Assembly: GCF_003173335.1 (NCBI RefSeq)
Contig: NZ_QGMZ01000044.1
Coordinates: forward strand, 1 to 64,000
Source: Methanospirillum stamsii
Lineage (GTDB): Archaea; Halobacteriota; Methanomicrobia; Methanomicrobiales; Methanospirillaceae
DNA: 64,000 nt
Direction of reading: 5' to 3'
Shown: piece after piece, positions 18,463 to 26,436 of the stretch
Layout of the letters: each line of letters opens with the position of its first letter
Numbering within the stretch: the stretch's first letter is position 1
Made by a program: the position numbers and the translations under genes
The notes under the pieces: generated by a model
Told to the model about the DNA's origin: nothing
The model's input: the letters and a program-made list of their open reading frames with translations, nothing else
Database searches by the model: none

Positions 18463-19476
18463 ATGACCAAAAATAAAACATATACTGCATTAAAAGAGGA
18501 AGTCTGGGACACTGGAATATGTAGTGGCTGTGGTGCATGTACTGCAGTATGTCCTGCTGATGCCCTGTTTTTTTCTGATGATCCGGGAATAAATCACCCA
18601 TTATCATCAGGATATTGTAAACAGGAGACTGACCAGGTTCCCTGTGGTGCTTGTTATGATGTCTGTCCCAGAACCAGACCGAAAAAAGAGGAGATACTGG
18701 GCAGTTATTTACACGTGACCGGGGCAAGATCTACTTCAGAAATTGCCCATAAGCAAAGTGGTGGAGCAGTAACCGCACTATTGGTGAATGCCTTTCAATC
18801 CGGAATGATTGATGGGGTTATTACGGTTACTGAAGATAGGTGGACACATCGTTCAATCTCAATTCTTATAACGAGTGCCGGAGAATTAATTGAACACGCA
18901 GGAAGCAGGTATAACTGGAGTGTTCCGGTATTAAAGTCACTTAAATCTGCAATTATTTCAAAGAAACTAAAGCATCTCGCAATTGTGGGTACACCATGCG
19001 TTGTCCAGGCTGCACGGTTAATGAAAGAATCATCCCATGATCTGGTTAAACCATACGGAAAATCAATCCGACTAATTATCGGGCTTTTCTGTACTGAAAG
19101 TTTTGATTATTATCCTCTGATGGATAAGATCCTAAAAGAACAGCATAATATTCCATCATATACGATAAAAAAAATGGATGTGAAGGGTAAACTTGAGCTC
19201 TCACTCACGGATGGATCGCAAACAGCGATAGCCCTTAAAGAGATTGAACCGGCAATCAGGAATGGATGTAAAACCTGTACCGATTTTTCCGCTCTTGATT
19301 CAGATATTTCTGCAGGTAGTGTCGGAACAAAAGATGGATGGACAACGCTATTGGTCAGGACCGAAAAGGGTAATCAGTTTGTCCAAAATGCAGTTAACTC
19401 ACACCAGTTAGAATTATCTGATGAAATTGATATTGATGCAATTATGCATCTGGCAGAAAAAAAATTTAATCGGTAA
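18463..19476 (+). CDS. FrhB-like F420-binding subunit of glutamate synthase
   Basis: 337 residues. An N-terminal ferredoxin motif CSGCGACTAVCPADAL is followed by a second Cys pair (CGACYDVC) and the FrhB/FdhB fold: KQSGGAVTALLVNAF, GTPCVVQAARL, LFCTESFDY and CKTCTDFSALDSDISAGSVG. In hydrogenase, formate dehydrogenase and Fpo complexes this family carries FAD and oxidises or reduces coenzyme F420. As last gene of the glutamate synthase operon it most likely supplies electrons from F420H2 in place of NADPH. F420 dependence is inferred from family and context. Confidence 0.85.
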   Translation: MTKNKTYTALKEEVWDTGICSGCGACTAVCPADALFFSDDPGINHPLSSGYCKQETDQVPCGACYDVCPRTRPKKEEILGSYLHVTGARSTSEIAHKQSGGAVTALLVNAFQSGMIDGVITVTEDRWTHRSISILITSAGELIEHAGSRYNWSVPVLKSLKSAIISKKLKHLAIVGTPCVVQAARLMKESSHDLVKPYGKSIRLIIGLFCTESFDYYPLMDKILKEQHNIPSYTIKKMDVKGKLELSLTDGSQTAIALKEIEPAIRNGCKTCTDFSALDSDISAGSVGTKDGWTTLLVRTEKGNQFVQNAVNSHQLELSDEIDIDAIMHLAEKKFNR

Positions 19477-19527
19477 TTTTTTTACCTCAATTCTGAATTT
19501 AAATTTTCACTATTTTTAAAAAAGATA

Positions 19528-20397
19528 TTATCTGTTCTTTTTTCCTGCAATCATAACAGCACCTGCAATACTTATGACTGCACTTACCAGTGTCAACGGA
19601 GATTTGGTTGGTGTAGGAGAAGGGGGAACTGGCACAGGGGTTGGCGGTGTAGTATTTGTATCCGGTGTTTTAACCGGTTCTATTGTTAACTTAGGAGTTG
19701 GTGTTATCGTCATTTCCGGAGTAATGCTTGTTACAACAAATGCATATTCTCCAATGTATCCATTTCTATCTGACATGCTTGCCTGGTACTCTCCGGGTAT
19801 GGATACTGGAATACTGGTGGAAAACTCTCCAGAATTATCTGTATATCCCTTTTTTGTTATCATCTGTTCCGGACCATACGTAAATTGTTCAGGGCCAAAA
19901 ACCCGCAGTGTTAATACCCCGTCACCAATATCTTTCATTCTTCCGGAAATGGTAAGTGCCTGGTCTTGTGGCTGTTTTTGTGGTGAAGTGATCTGAATTT
20001 CGTCAGACCTGTCTGTAATCTGGACAATTCTTCTGATGGTTGATGATGAACCTAATTGTTGTTCAACAAATAACTCATTGTCTGACATGATATTATGGAC
20101 TTCAACTTTATACTGTCCCTTTTCAAGATGCCGGGTATCAAAATCAGCCCTGAACAACTGCGTTTTATCTGTTATAATTCGTATCCGTCCGACTTCACTC
20201 GCTGTATACTTGGAGTAATACAAAAGCAGGTCAAAATAGGTATCTTCCGGAAATGTTGTACTTCCGGTGACAACGAGAGGTGTGCCTTTTACAATGGTTT
20301 TTGGAGCATCAATTTCGATGATATAGCCCTGTACAATACCGACGGTCAGAATTAGCAGGATGAAAGTTGATATTAAGCCAGGTCTGAATTTTTTCAT
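19528..20397 (-). CDS. Surface protein with proline/threonine stalk and C-terminal anchor
   Basis: 289 residues. Signal peptide (about 1-24), two beta-rich Ig-like modules (IIEIDAPKTIVKGTPLVVTGST near residue 25, and ITSPQKQPQDQALTISGRM near 140), then a Pro/Thr-rich stalk (about 225-262) and a C-terminal membrane helix ending KKNR. This is the architecture of archaeal S-layer-associated proteins. The hydrolytic or binding role is unknown. Standalone gene, convergent with the glutamate synthase operon. Confidence 0.78.
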   Translation of the reverse strand: MKKFRPGLISTFILLILTVGIVQGYIIEIDAPKTIVKGTPLVVTGSTTFPEDTYFDLLLYYSKYTASEVGRIRIITDKTQLFRADFDTRHLEKGQYKVEVHNIMSDNELFVEQQLGSSSTIRRIVQITDRSDEIQITSPQKQPQDQALTISGRMKDIGDGVLTLRVFGPEQFTYGPEQMITKKGYTDNSGEFSTSIPVSIPGEYQASMSDRNGYIGEYAFVVTSITPEMTITPTPKLTIEPVKTPDTNTTPPTPVPVPPSPTPTKSPLTLVSAVISIAGAVMIAGKKNR

Positions 20398-20445
20398 ATA
20401 TATTGATCTGATGAGCTGCTATATTGCGGTGATGGATATGTATTG

Positions 20446-20784
20446 CTATTCACAGCTCATTGCATAAAACCTGGTAAGTTGTTTCGCAGTATTCTCACCC
20501 AGAGCCTCTCGTATTCTCTCCTCAAGTTCATGAAAAAAAATATGGAGGAATACAATGAAGGCTCTCCTCTCCTGTAAAAACCAGATCAACAAGATACATG
20601 AGTTCTTCTTTTTTAGTAATTCTATCCTGCGCCTGAAATCACTGGCATTTTGCGCATAATGATTTGCTACCGGAGGAAGTAGTGAGTGGTATGGCATCCC
20701 TGACCCGCTGCAGGATTCACCTGAAAACTCAGGTGCAAGTACTTTTAAAAGGCTAATGTCTCTCTCTGATAACAATCGTGACAT
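20446..20784 (-). CDS. Hypothetical protein; middle part apparently frame-shifted
   Basis: A 112-residue reading frame with no recognised domain. The first half (GMPYHSLLPPVANHYAQNAS) and the last third (HELEERIREALGENTAKQL) look like ordinary protein. The middle (about residues 55-82: NSCILLIWFLQERRAF) does not, while another frame of the same DNA reads ITKKEELMYLVDLVFTGEES then LHCIPPYFF. A one-base loss near 20620-20640 and a one-base gain in the A8 run at 20533-20540 would restore one smooth protein. Either compensating mutations or sequence errors are possible. Function unknown. Confidence 0.55.
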   Translation of the reverse strand: MSRLLSERDISLLKVLAPEFSGESCSGSGMPYHSLLPPVANHYAQNASDFRRRIELLKKKNSCILLIWFLQERRAFIVFLHIFFHELEERIREALGENTAKQLTRFYAMSCE

Positions 20785-20865
20785 AAGTGTACTTCTGTAT
20801 TGTTCTACCTGCTATTCTATTAGATCTGTGAAAGAGGTTTTTTCATTGAGATTCAACATGTATGT

Positions 20866-21603
20866 ATGGTACCATTACCCTGGCATGTGAAATTGGGATG
20901 TACTCTTGTTGGTTGTTCTGTCATTGTTTATCTTCTTAAACTGACCCTGATAGATAATCTCCCGGGGACAATCGAATATATTTTCAATTCAGCCGGATTC
21001 CTGTTTATTAATGTGTTATTCGTCACCCTGGTAATCAATGGATTACTATCAAGGCGTGCAAAAAATGAACGGCTTGAAAAACTGAACATGGTTATCGGTA
21101 TATTTTTTATTGAAGTCGGGAATGAACTCTTAAAACGAATTATCCCTGCTGATAATGACCGGTCAGGTTTTGGGAAATCGTTTTTTCTGGATGGAAAAGA
21201 AAAACCTGATACTCTGGCAATGCAGAATGCTGCTACCAATCATTCATTCAGATTAAATCCTGAAATAATTGATTTAAAAGAGATGCAGGACTTTTTACAG
21301 GAGAAGCGGAATTTTCTGCTTCGGCTAATGGAAAATCCGGTGATGCTTGAACATCAGAGTTTTACTTTTCTTTTACAGTCCGCTTTTCACCTGACAGCAG
21401 AACTTGGTCATCGGAAAGATCCGGATAATCTTACTGTTTCTGACAGAACTCATCTGTCTGGAGATATCAGCCGGGTTTATCAGGCTCTGACGAATGAATG
21501 GATTAATTACATGGGATATCTGTATCTTAATTACCCATACCTCTATTCACTTGCAGTCAGAACGAATCCCTATGATCCGAATGTGAGTGTGGAAGTGAAA
21601 TAA
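20866..21603 (+). CDS. Membrane protein of unknown function
   Basis: 245 residues with two N-terminal membrane helices (about 8-27 and 38-62) followed by a soluble, helical domain rich in charged residues (about 70-245). No family recognised. Asn/His-rich stretch NAATNHSFRLNPEI near residue 125 and a His in ELGHRKDPDNL near 185 are the only notable motifs. It is unlinked to neighbours: the gene at left is convergent in reverse and ferritin follows on the opposite strand. Confidence 0.7.
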   Translation: MVPLPWHVKLGCTLVGCSVIVYLLKLTLIDNLPGTIEYIFNSAGFLFINVLFVTLVINGLLSRRAKNERLEKLNMVIGIFFIEVGNELLKRIIPADNDRSGFGKSFFLDGKEKPDTLAMQNAATNHSFRLNPEIIDLKEMQDFLQEKRNFLLRLMENPVMLEHQSFTFLLQSAFHLTAELGHRKDPDNLTVSDRTHLSGDISRVYQALTNEWINYMGYLYLNYPYLYSLAVRTNPYDPNVSVEVK

Positions 21604-21632
21604 CCCGAAATCACGGATATTCATTTAAAAAA

Positions 21633-22193
21633 TTATGGCTTAAGGGTGGCAGGAGGGGTGTATGTCCTTGATGCCAGTTCTTTATCAAGCATGAACAACA
21701 ACCCAACTCCTTTCTCCTGGCTGATCATGGAGATCTGTTCAAGTATGGTTCTGGCATTATCTTCTTCTTCTACCTGTTCATTGACAAACCACTGAAGAAA
21801 ATTCAATGTGGCATGGTCTTTTTCAGTAATTGACAGGTTTACGAGGTTATTTATGAGGTTTGTAACTTTTAATTCGTGAGCGAGCTGAGTTTCAAATGCA
21901 TCTTTTGGATTGTTCCATACACTCTGCGGAGCATCAATTTTTGTCATGACTGCCCGGCCACCCCGGGTGAGAAGATAATCAAAGATCTTCATTGCATGGT
22001 CTTTCTCTTCCATTGCCTGTATTCGTTCCCAGTTTGCAAATCCCCGGAGACCTACTGAATCAAACCAGGAAGACATTGAGAGATACAGATATGAGGAGTA
22101 AAGTTCTGCATTTATCTGTTCATTCAATGCTTTTTCGACTTTTGGGTTCATGCCGCCCACAGGAGCAGCAGCTACCTTCTTTCTTGGAGGCAT
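21633..22193 (-). CDS. Ferritin
   Basis: 186 residues, non-haem ferritin of the FtnA type. A short basic leader (MPPRKKVAAAP) precedes the four-helix bundle. Di-iron ligands are recognisable in EQINAELYSSYLYLSM (helix A), MEEKDHAMKIF (helix B) and FLQWFVNEQVEEEDNA (helix C). It oxidises Fe(II) and stores iron in a 24-subunit shell. The lysine-rich N-terminus is unusual for ferritins and may be an extended tail. An in-frame Met at residue 15 (GGMNPKVEKALNEQ) matches the usual ferritin start and could be the true one. Confidence 0.93.
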   Translation of the reverse strand: MPPRKKVAAAPVGGMNPKVEKALNEQINAELYSSYLYLSMSSWFDSVGLRGFANWERIQAMEEKDHAMKIFDYLLTRGGRAVMTKIDAPQSVWNNPKDAFETQLAHELKVTNLINNLVNLSITEKDHATLNFLQWFVNEQVEEEDNARTILEQISMISQEKGVGLLFMLDKELASRTYTPPATLKP

Positions 22194-22514
22194 GAATGGT
22201 TGTTATACGTATAGGTATTTCAAGATGCGTGGATCCCTGATTGAGTCACTAGTCAGTTTCCTTCTAACCTGCTATGATAATATTTTCCATATGTCTTTTA
22301 AGAGTGACGGAAGGAAAGGGATTATACCATTCACATAGAAAGATAACTTGTTCGGATATACACCGGACTTTCCCATCCGGTAGAGAATTAGGTCTTTGAT
22401 GATGGATGGTATCATGAATCATACGTCCATCTTTCATTTGAATGGTGGACCGACATTATTCTTTTACTGAATAATTACCGCTTTCATGGGACAAATTGTA
22501 TAATCTCAGGTGAA
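22194..22514. other. Intergenic region between ferritin and fno
   Basis: About 320 bp between divergent genes. I see no convincing gene or structured element. Short TA-rich stretches (for example ATGATAATATTTTCC near 22275) could belong to promoters of either side, but none is a clear TATA box with correct spacing. Confidence 0.4.
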
Positions 22515-23177
22515 ATGATGAAAATTGGAATCATTGGTGGTACTGGTGATATTGGTGAGGGCCTTGCCCTTCGGGTATCAGATAAACATGAAATCATTCT
22601 TGGGTCGCGTGATCCTGCAAAAGCTGTTGAATCAGCTGATAAGATAAAAAATACCCTGAAAGAGCGAGGGATAGATGGGAACTGTCGCGGGACTACTAAC
22701 GAAGATGCGGCAAAAGCTGGTGATATGGTTGTTATCTCCTTACCATTCCAACATGTTGCGCCAACTCTTGCAGGAATAAATCCGGATTGTTTTAAGGACA
22801 AGATTGTCATCTCCCCCGTAAACCCGATGGTCAGAAAGAACGGGTGTTTTCTCTATTGTCCTCCTGATGAGGGATCTGCTGCTCTTGCCATCAAAAAAAT
22901 GCTTCCGGAATCATGCAAACTGGTGACCGCGTTTAATAATATAGCTGCACGAAAATGGTCCATGCTGGATTGCGTACTTGACTATACCGTTGCGGTAACC
23001 AGTGATGATACTGATGCAAAAATGCAGGTGATGGCACTTGCTCAGCAGATTTCAAAGCTACAGCCGGTTGATGCAGGTGGGCTTGAGCTCGCCGGTATTG
23101 TTGAAAGTCTGACTCCGCTTACGATAAATATCGCTCAAAATAACAAGTTAAAAGATCTCAGTATCTATATGAGATAA
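22515..23177 (+). CDS. fno: F420H2:NADP oxidoreductase
   Basis: 220 residues, the usual length. The N-terminal Rossmann fold carries the NADP-binding IGIIGGTGDIGEGLALR and SRDP after strand 2. Central motifs are VVISLPFQH and the F420-contacting loop region with SPVNPMV, and the C-terminal part is PVDAGGLELAGIVESLTPL. Transfers hydride between F420H2 and NADP+, supplying NADPH for biosynthesis. It lies near other nitrogen/redox genes but stands alone. Start at the first of two adjacent ATGs. Confidence 0.95.
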   Translation: MMKIGIIGGTGDIGEGLALRVSDKHEIILGSRDPAKAVESADKIKNTLKERGIDGNCRGTTNEDAAKAGDMVVISLPFQHVAPTLAGINPDCFKDKIVISPVNPMVRKNGCFLYCPPDEGSAALAIKKMLPESCKLVTAFNNIAARKWSMLDCVLDYTVAVTSDDTDAKMQVMALAQQISKLQPVDAGGLELAGIVESLTPLTINIAQNNKLKDLSIYMR

Positions 23178-23999
23178 TAATCCCTTCTTTTCAGAAAAGC
23201 AACGTCATATAATTTTACTGTACAGTCCATTATTTCGCGCCAACTCCGTTACATTTATTTTCTGCTTTATTTGGAAATCATTGTTGTCTCTTGCTCAGTT
23301 TTTGTAAATATTACTCCTGATGTTTGGATGATGTTTAAATTGCGAATTCCTTCTTAAAAGCAAAAACCTGCGCTAAATTTCTCTCATTGTATTTATTGCG
23401 GTTGGAGAATATTATTTGACATATGACAAACTTTATATTCGATGGAAGGTAACTTCTTACTTGTCTGATTATGTCTAATCAGATACAGGTCAACCCGATA
23501 GTACTGGTGCCAAGGATTCATTCTGATAAAAGGAGTCCGGAAAAGTACCATCCTGGTTGATTGATAGAATGAGGTAGGTGATAGAGAAAAAACCCGAAAA
23601 AAAAAATAAAAAAACAATCGGAGGTTGGACTCTCCTTACTGTTATTTGGTGTGGAATCCGGATAATGTTTCTCCATGGCTGGTTTATCATGTCTATGCGG
23701 GTTAACAATCCTTTTCACTCCTTACATCGTATCCGGAGTCCTTTTGATGTAGTGAACCAGCCTGGTCGCGATGGTGACAGAGCAGTGAAAGTGATGCTGA
23801 TGCCTACAGAGAATTTGCATCAGAAAAAACGTGTTCTGAACTTTAGGATCATTGGGAATGATAAACCCGGGAAACAGGTTTAGTATCTCGTCAGGGGTTC
23901 ATAGACATGAAAGGATGCATGGTTGTGAAAAATAACGGTTTAAGACGAAAAATGACTGCAATTGTCGGATTTTCTCATCCGAAAAAAACAAGGTGCATT
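23178..23999. other. Long intergenic region between fno and PII-like gene
   Basis: 822 bp with no credible protein gene; an open frame from a GTG at 23578 (101 residues) has biased composition and no recognisable feature. The interval holds a TATA-like box (ACTTTATATT, near 23430-23439), a strongly structured segment at 23464-23560 (listed separately), an A-rich tract at 23584-23615, and a further inverted repeat with arms GGCTGGTTTA (23677-23686) and TGAACCAGCC (23753-23762). Confidence 0.55.
23464..23560 (+). ncRNA. Candidate structured RNA, unknown family
   Basis: Seen directly: a perfect 8-bp hairpin TCTGATTA/TAATCAGA (23464-23471 and 23476-23483). A long interrupted helix follows, TCAACC/GGTTGA (23490-23495 with 23555-23560), GAT/ATC and GTACT/AGTAC (23501-23505 with 23544-23548). 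It encloses an inner stem GGATTC/GAGTCC (23514-23519 with 23533-23538, one G-T pair). A TATA-like box sits about 30 bp upstream of the first hairpin. No coding potential is evident. It does not match an RNA family I know; orientation is inferred from the promoter-like box. Confidence 0.4.
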
Positions 24000-24332
24000 A
24001 TGCAGCATGTCAAAGCAATACTTCATCCAGAAAGGTTCGATGAAGTGAAAGGTGCTCTTGAAAAAGCCGGATTTAAGGACATGGTTACTGATGAAGTCCA
24101 TAACCGGAACGATAAGGGCGGAATATTTGTTGAATACAGCCATGGCAATATCATAATCAATACAATCCCCATGAGTGAAATTGAGGTTTTTGTTGATGAT
24201 ACAGAGGTAAAAAATGTTGTTGAATCAGTCAGAAAATTTGCCAATTATGGAAAAATTGGTGGATTTAAGGTCTTTATCTGGCCTGAGGCTGTGTCAAATT
24301 CATTGCAACTCTCTGATGAAATAACGGAGTGA
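24000..24332 (+). CDS. Diverged PII-like signalling protein
   Basis: 110 residues with the PII ferredoxin-like fold: beta1 MQHVKAILHPERFDEVKGAL, helix, central strands, and the B-loop-like YGKIGGFKVFIWP in place of the canonical TGKIGDGKIFV. The T-loop (about residues 36-60) lacks the usual GRQKG and the modifiable Tyr, so target and effector binding probably differ from GlnK. ATG 24000 has AAGGTG upstream; a longer frame to 23907 adds non-homologous sequence. Not next to an ammonium transporter gene. PII membership is a fold-level judgement. Confidence 0.7.
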   Translation: MQHVKAILHPERFDEVKGALEKAGFKDMVTDEVHNRNDKGGIFVEYSHGNIIINTIPMSEIEVFVDDTEVKNVVESVRKFANYGKIGGFKVFIWPEAVSNSLQLSDEITE

Positions 24333-24371
24333 TTATCAGGAAACTCAAACGAAACGAGTTCGGAATATCTG

Positions 24372-24836
24372 ATGATTATGGAAAACTCACTAATGATTCG
24401 GGGTCTTTCAGCGGTTAATTACTTTGTATCTGATGTGCCTACTGCGAAAAAATGGTATATGGAACTACTCGGTGTCGTTCCACACCGTGAAAGCCCGGAC
24501 TATGTTGAATTTCACATAGGAGCCTCTAAACACGAATTAGCCCTGATTGACAAGAAATACGAATGTAAAAATATGCCTGCTGCCCCTTCTGGTGCTGTTG
24601 TATACTGGCACACAGACGATGTGGAGGCATTCATGGAAAAATTACTAACGATGGGTGCAAAGGAACATGAACCAATCCGGGACTTTGGTGGAGGGTACTC
24701 AACCGCTTCTGTAGTGGATCCCTTTGGGAATATCCTGGGAATTATGTCAAACCCACAATATCACTCGTTAAATCCTCATCCGCTGGTTCTGCTTGATTTC
24801 CATGAAAATCCAATGGAATCTGTTGAAAACGGATAA
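24372..24836 (+). CDS. Glyoxalase/VOC-superfamily protein
   Basis: 154 residues, one vicinal-oxygen-chelate domain: first module SAVNYFVSDVPTAKKWYMELLG, second module VVYWHTDDVEAFMEKLLTMGA, closing with SVVDPFGNILGIMSNP. Typical metal ligands (His and Glu) can be placed at the beginnings of strands. The substrate cannot be predicted; the family includes lyases, dioxygenases and resistance proteins. It starts 39 bp after the PII-like gene, so they may share a transcript. Confidence 0.88.
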   Translation: MIMENSLMIRGLSAVNYFVSDVPTAKKWYMELLGVVPHRESPDYVEFHIGASKHELALIDKKYECKNMPAAPSGAVVYWHTDDVEAFMEKLLTMGAKEHEPIRDFGGGYSTASVVDPFGNILGIMSNPQYHSLNPHPLVLLDFHENPMESVENG

Positions 24837-24994
24837 AAAAGGGAAGAAAAGAGGTGTAATTTGGTCATCCTCTAATCCTCTCTGGTTTCACATCATATTT
24901 CTCTCTCACGATATTTATATCTGACATCGCCCTGATGAGAGAAGAGATTTTTTCTGTTTTGTCTGACCTTATCAGAAAGATGTTTCCTATATGT

Positions 24995-25003
24995 TTTATA
25001 TTT
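24995..25003 (+). promoter_or_regulatory. TATA box of gdhA
   Basis: TTTATATTT with the archaeal box A consensus. A transcription start about 24 bp downstream would fall near 25027, inside the palindromic region listed next. Confidence 0.5.
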
Positions 25004-25020
25004 AAGAATGTTGTATCTGT

Positions 25021-25060
25021 TTTGTCAAATGTGTTCTATTAAAAAATAGAATATGACAAA
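25021..25060 (+). promoter_or_regulatory. Nested inverted repeat at gdhA start region
   Basis: Outer arms TTTGTCA (25021-25027) and TGACAAA (25054-25060); inner arms TTCTATT (25034-25040) and AATAGAA (25045-25051) around a four-base A loop. The position at the predicted transcription start, 22 bp before the gdhA ATG, fits either a repressor operator or a 5' leader hairpin. The regulator is unknown. Confidence 0.5.
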
Positions 25061-25082
25061 TAACAGTAACAGGGAGAAAAAC

Positions 25083-26333
25083 ATGTCAAAGGTAAACCCG
25101 TTTGAGATGGCTCAACAACAACTCCTGGATTGTGCAAAGATCCTCAATCTGGAACAGGGCGTTGTTGACATTCTTTTGCAACCACAGAAACAAATTCAGG
25201 TTTCCATCCCGGTCAAGATGGATAATGGCACAACCCGGGTGTTCCAGGGATTTCGTGTTCAATACAACAATGCGCTTGGTCCATACAAAGGTGGTATCCG
25301 GTTCCATCCTGATGAAACAATTGATACCGTTCGTGCACTTGCCGCATGGATGACCTGGAAGGGTTCTGTTCTTGGTCTGCCCCTTGGAGGAGGAAAAGGA
25401 GGAGTTATCTGTAACCCGAAGGAGATGTCCGAGGGTGAACTGGAACGATTAAGCCGTGGGTACATTCGTGCACTTTGGCAGCACATTGGACCAGACATGG
25501 ATGTTCCGGCACCTGATGTCTATACCACTGGTCAGATCATGGCATGGATGATGGATGAGTACTCCGTTATCAGCGGAAAGAACCAGTATGGTGTTGTCAC
25601 GGGTAAGCCGATTGTCGTTGGTGGATCACTTGGTCGTGGAGATGCAACCGCAAAAGGTGGTATGTATACCCTTCGTGAAGCCGCAAAAGAACTCAAACTT
25701 GATCTTTCCAAGGCTAAAGTGGCAGTTCTCGGTTTTGGAAATGCAGGAACATTTGCAGCAACTCTTGCCCAGGAGATGTTTGGATCAAAGATTGTTGCAG
25801 TTACTGACTCCAAGGGTGGTGTGTATGATGAAAACGGTCTTGACATCGCTGCATTAGCCGACCACAAGAACAAAACACGCTCTGTCATCGGATTTAAGGG
25901 ATTAAAGACGCTGACCAATGAAGACGTCCTTGCTCTTCCTGTTGATATTATTGTAGCAGCTGCACCTGATGAGGGAGCAATCAACGGTAAGGTTGCTGCA
26001 ACTATTAAGGCAAAAGTAATCTGTGAACTTGCAAACGGGCCGACAACTCCAGACGGTGATGCAACCCTCCATAAAAACGGTGTTCATGTCATACCTGATT
26101 TCCTCTGTAATGCCGGTGGAGTGACTGTTTCGTACTATGAAATGGTCCAGAATATGTACATGCACTACTGGTCCATTGATGAGGTCTATGCAAAACTTGA
26201 CAAGGCAATGACTAAATCATACCATGAAGTTCTTGCCGCCTCAAAAGAATATAAGATTAACATGCGTCAGGCAGCATATGTTGTTGCAGTAAAACGTGTT
26301 GTTGAAGCAATGAAGGTCCGTGGCTGGGTATAA
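25083..26333 (+). CDS. gdhA: Glutamate dehydrogenase
   Basis: 416 residues, the hexameric GDH of about 415-420 residues. Catalytic-domain motifs: PYKGGIRFHPDETIDTVRALA, the glycine-rich LPLGGGKGGVICNP with the catalytic Lys, and PAPDVYTTGQIMAWMMDEYS. The nucleotide-binding domain has VAVLGFGNAGTFAA. The ATG at 25083 follows AGGGAG by good spacing, so it is preferred over the in-frame ATG at 25053. It interconverts glutamate and 2-oxoglutarate plus ammonia. Its presence beside glnA/glutamate synthase genes gives the organism both low- and high-ammonia routes. Confidence 0.96.
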   Translation: MSKVNPFEMAQQQLLDCAKILNLEQGVVDILLQPQKQIQVSIPVKMDNGTTRVFQGFRVQYNNALGPYKGGIRFHPDETIDTVRALAAWMTWKGSVLGLPLGGGKGGVICNPKEMSEGELERLSRGYIRALWQHIGPDMDVPAPDVYTTGQIMAWMMDEYSVISGKNQYGVVTGKPIVVGGSLGRGDATAKGGMYTLREAAKELKLDLSKAKVAVLGFGNAGTFAATLAQEMFGSKIVAVTDSKGGVYDENGLDIAALADHKNKTRSVIGFKGLKTLTNEDVLALPVDIIVAAAPDEGAINGKVAATIKAKVICELANGPTTPDGDATLHKNGVHVIPDFLCNAGGVTVSYYEMVQNMYMHYWSIDEVYAKLDKAMTKSYHEVLAASKEYKINMRQAAYVVAVKRVVEAMKVRGWV

Positions 26334-26363
26334 TCGCCAATTATATACGTAAACTTTTTTTTG

Positions 26364-26416
26364 GGCGTGTGTGATTTTTAAATCGTTAAAAATCTGATTT
26401 ATCAATTATCACACGT
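26364..26416. terminator. Bidirectional terminator-like stem-loop
   Basis: Arms GTGTGAT (26369-26375) and ATCACAC (26408-26414) flank an inner AAATC/GATTT stem, between the convergent gdhA and the minus-strand gene at 26437. A T8 tract (26355-26362) precedes it on the plus strand. Position and symmetry suggest a shared terminator. Confidence 0.5.
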
Positions 26417-26436
26417 TATTACAAAACAAGAAAACC

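Noticed and set aside
18233-18727. Minus-strand open frame across the glutamate synthase gene junction
   Set aside because: Overlaps two well-supported genes and shows no family features.
23578-23883. Open frame of 101 residues as a membrane protein
   Set aside because: GTG start without a ribosome site, lysine-rich artefact from an A tract at the start, no recognisable domain, and overlap with inverted repeats.
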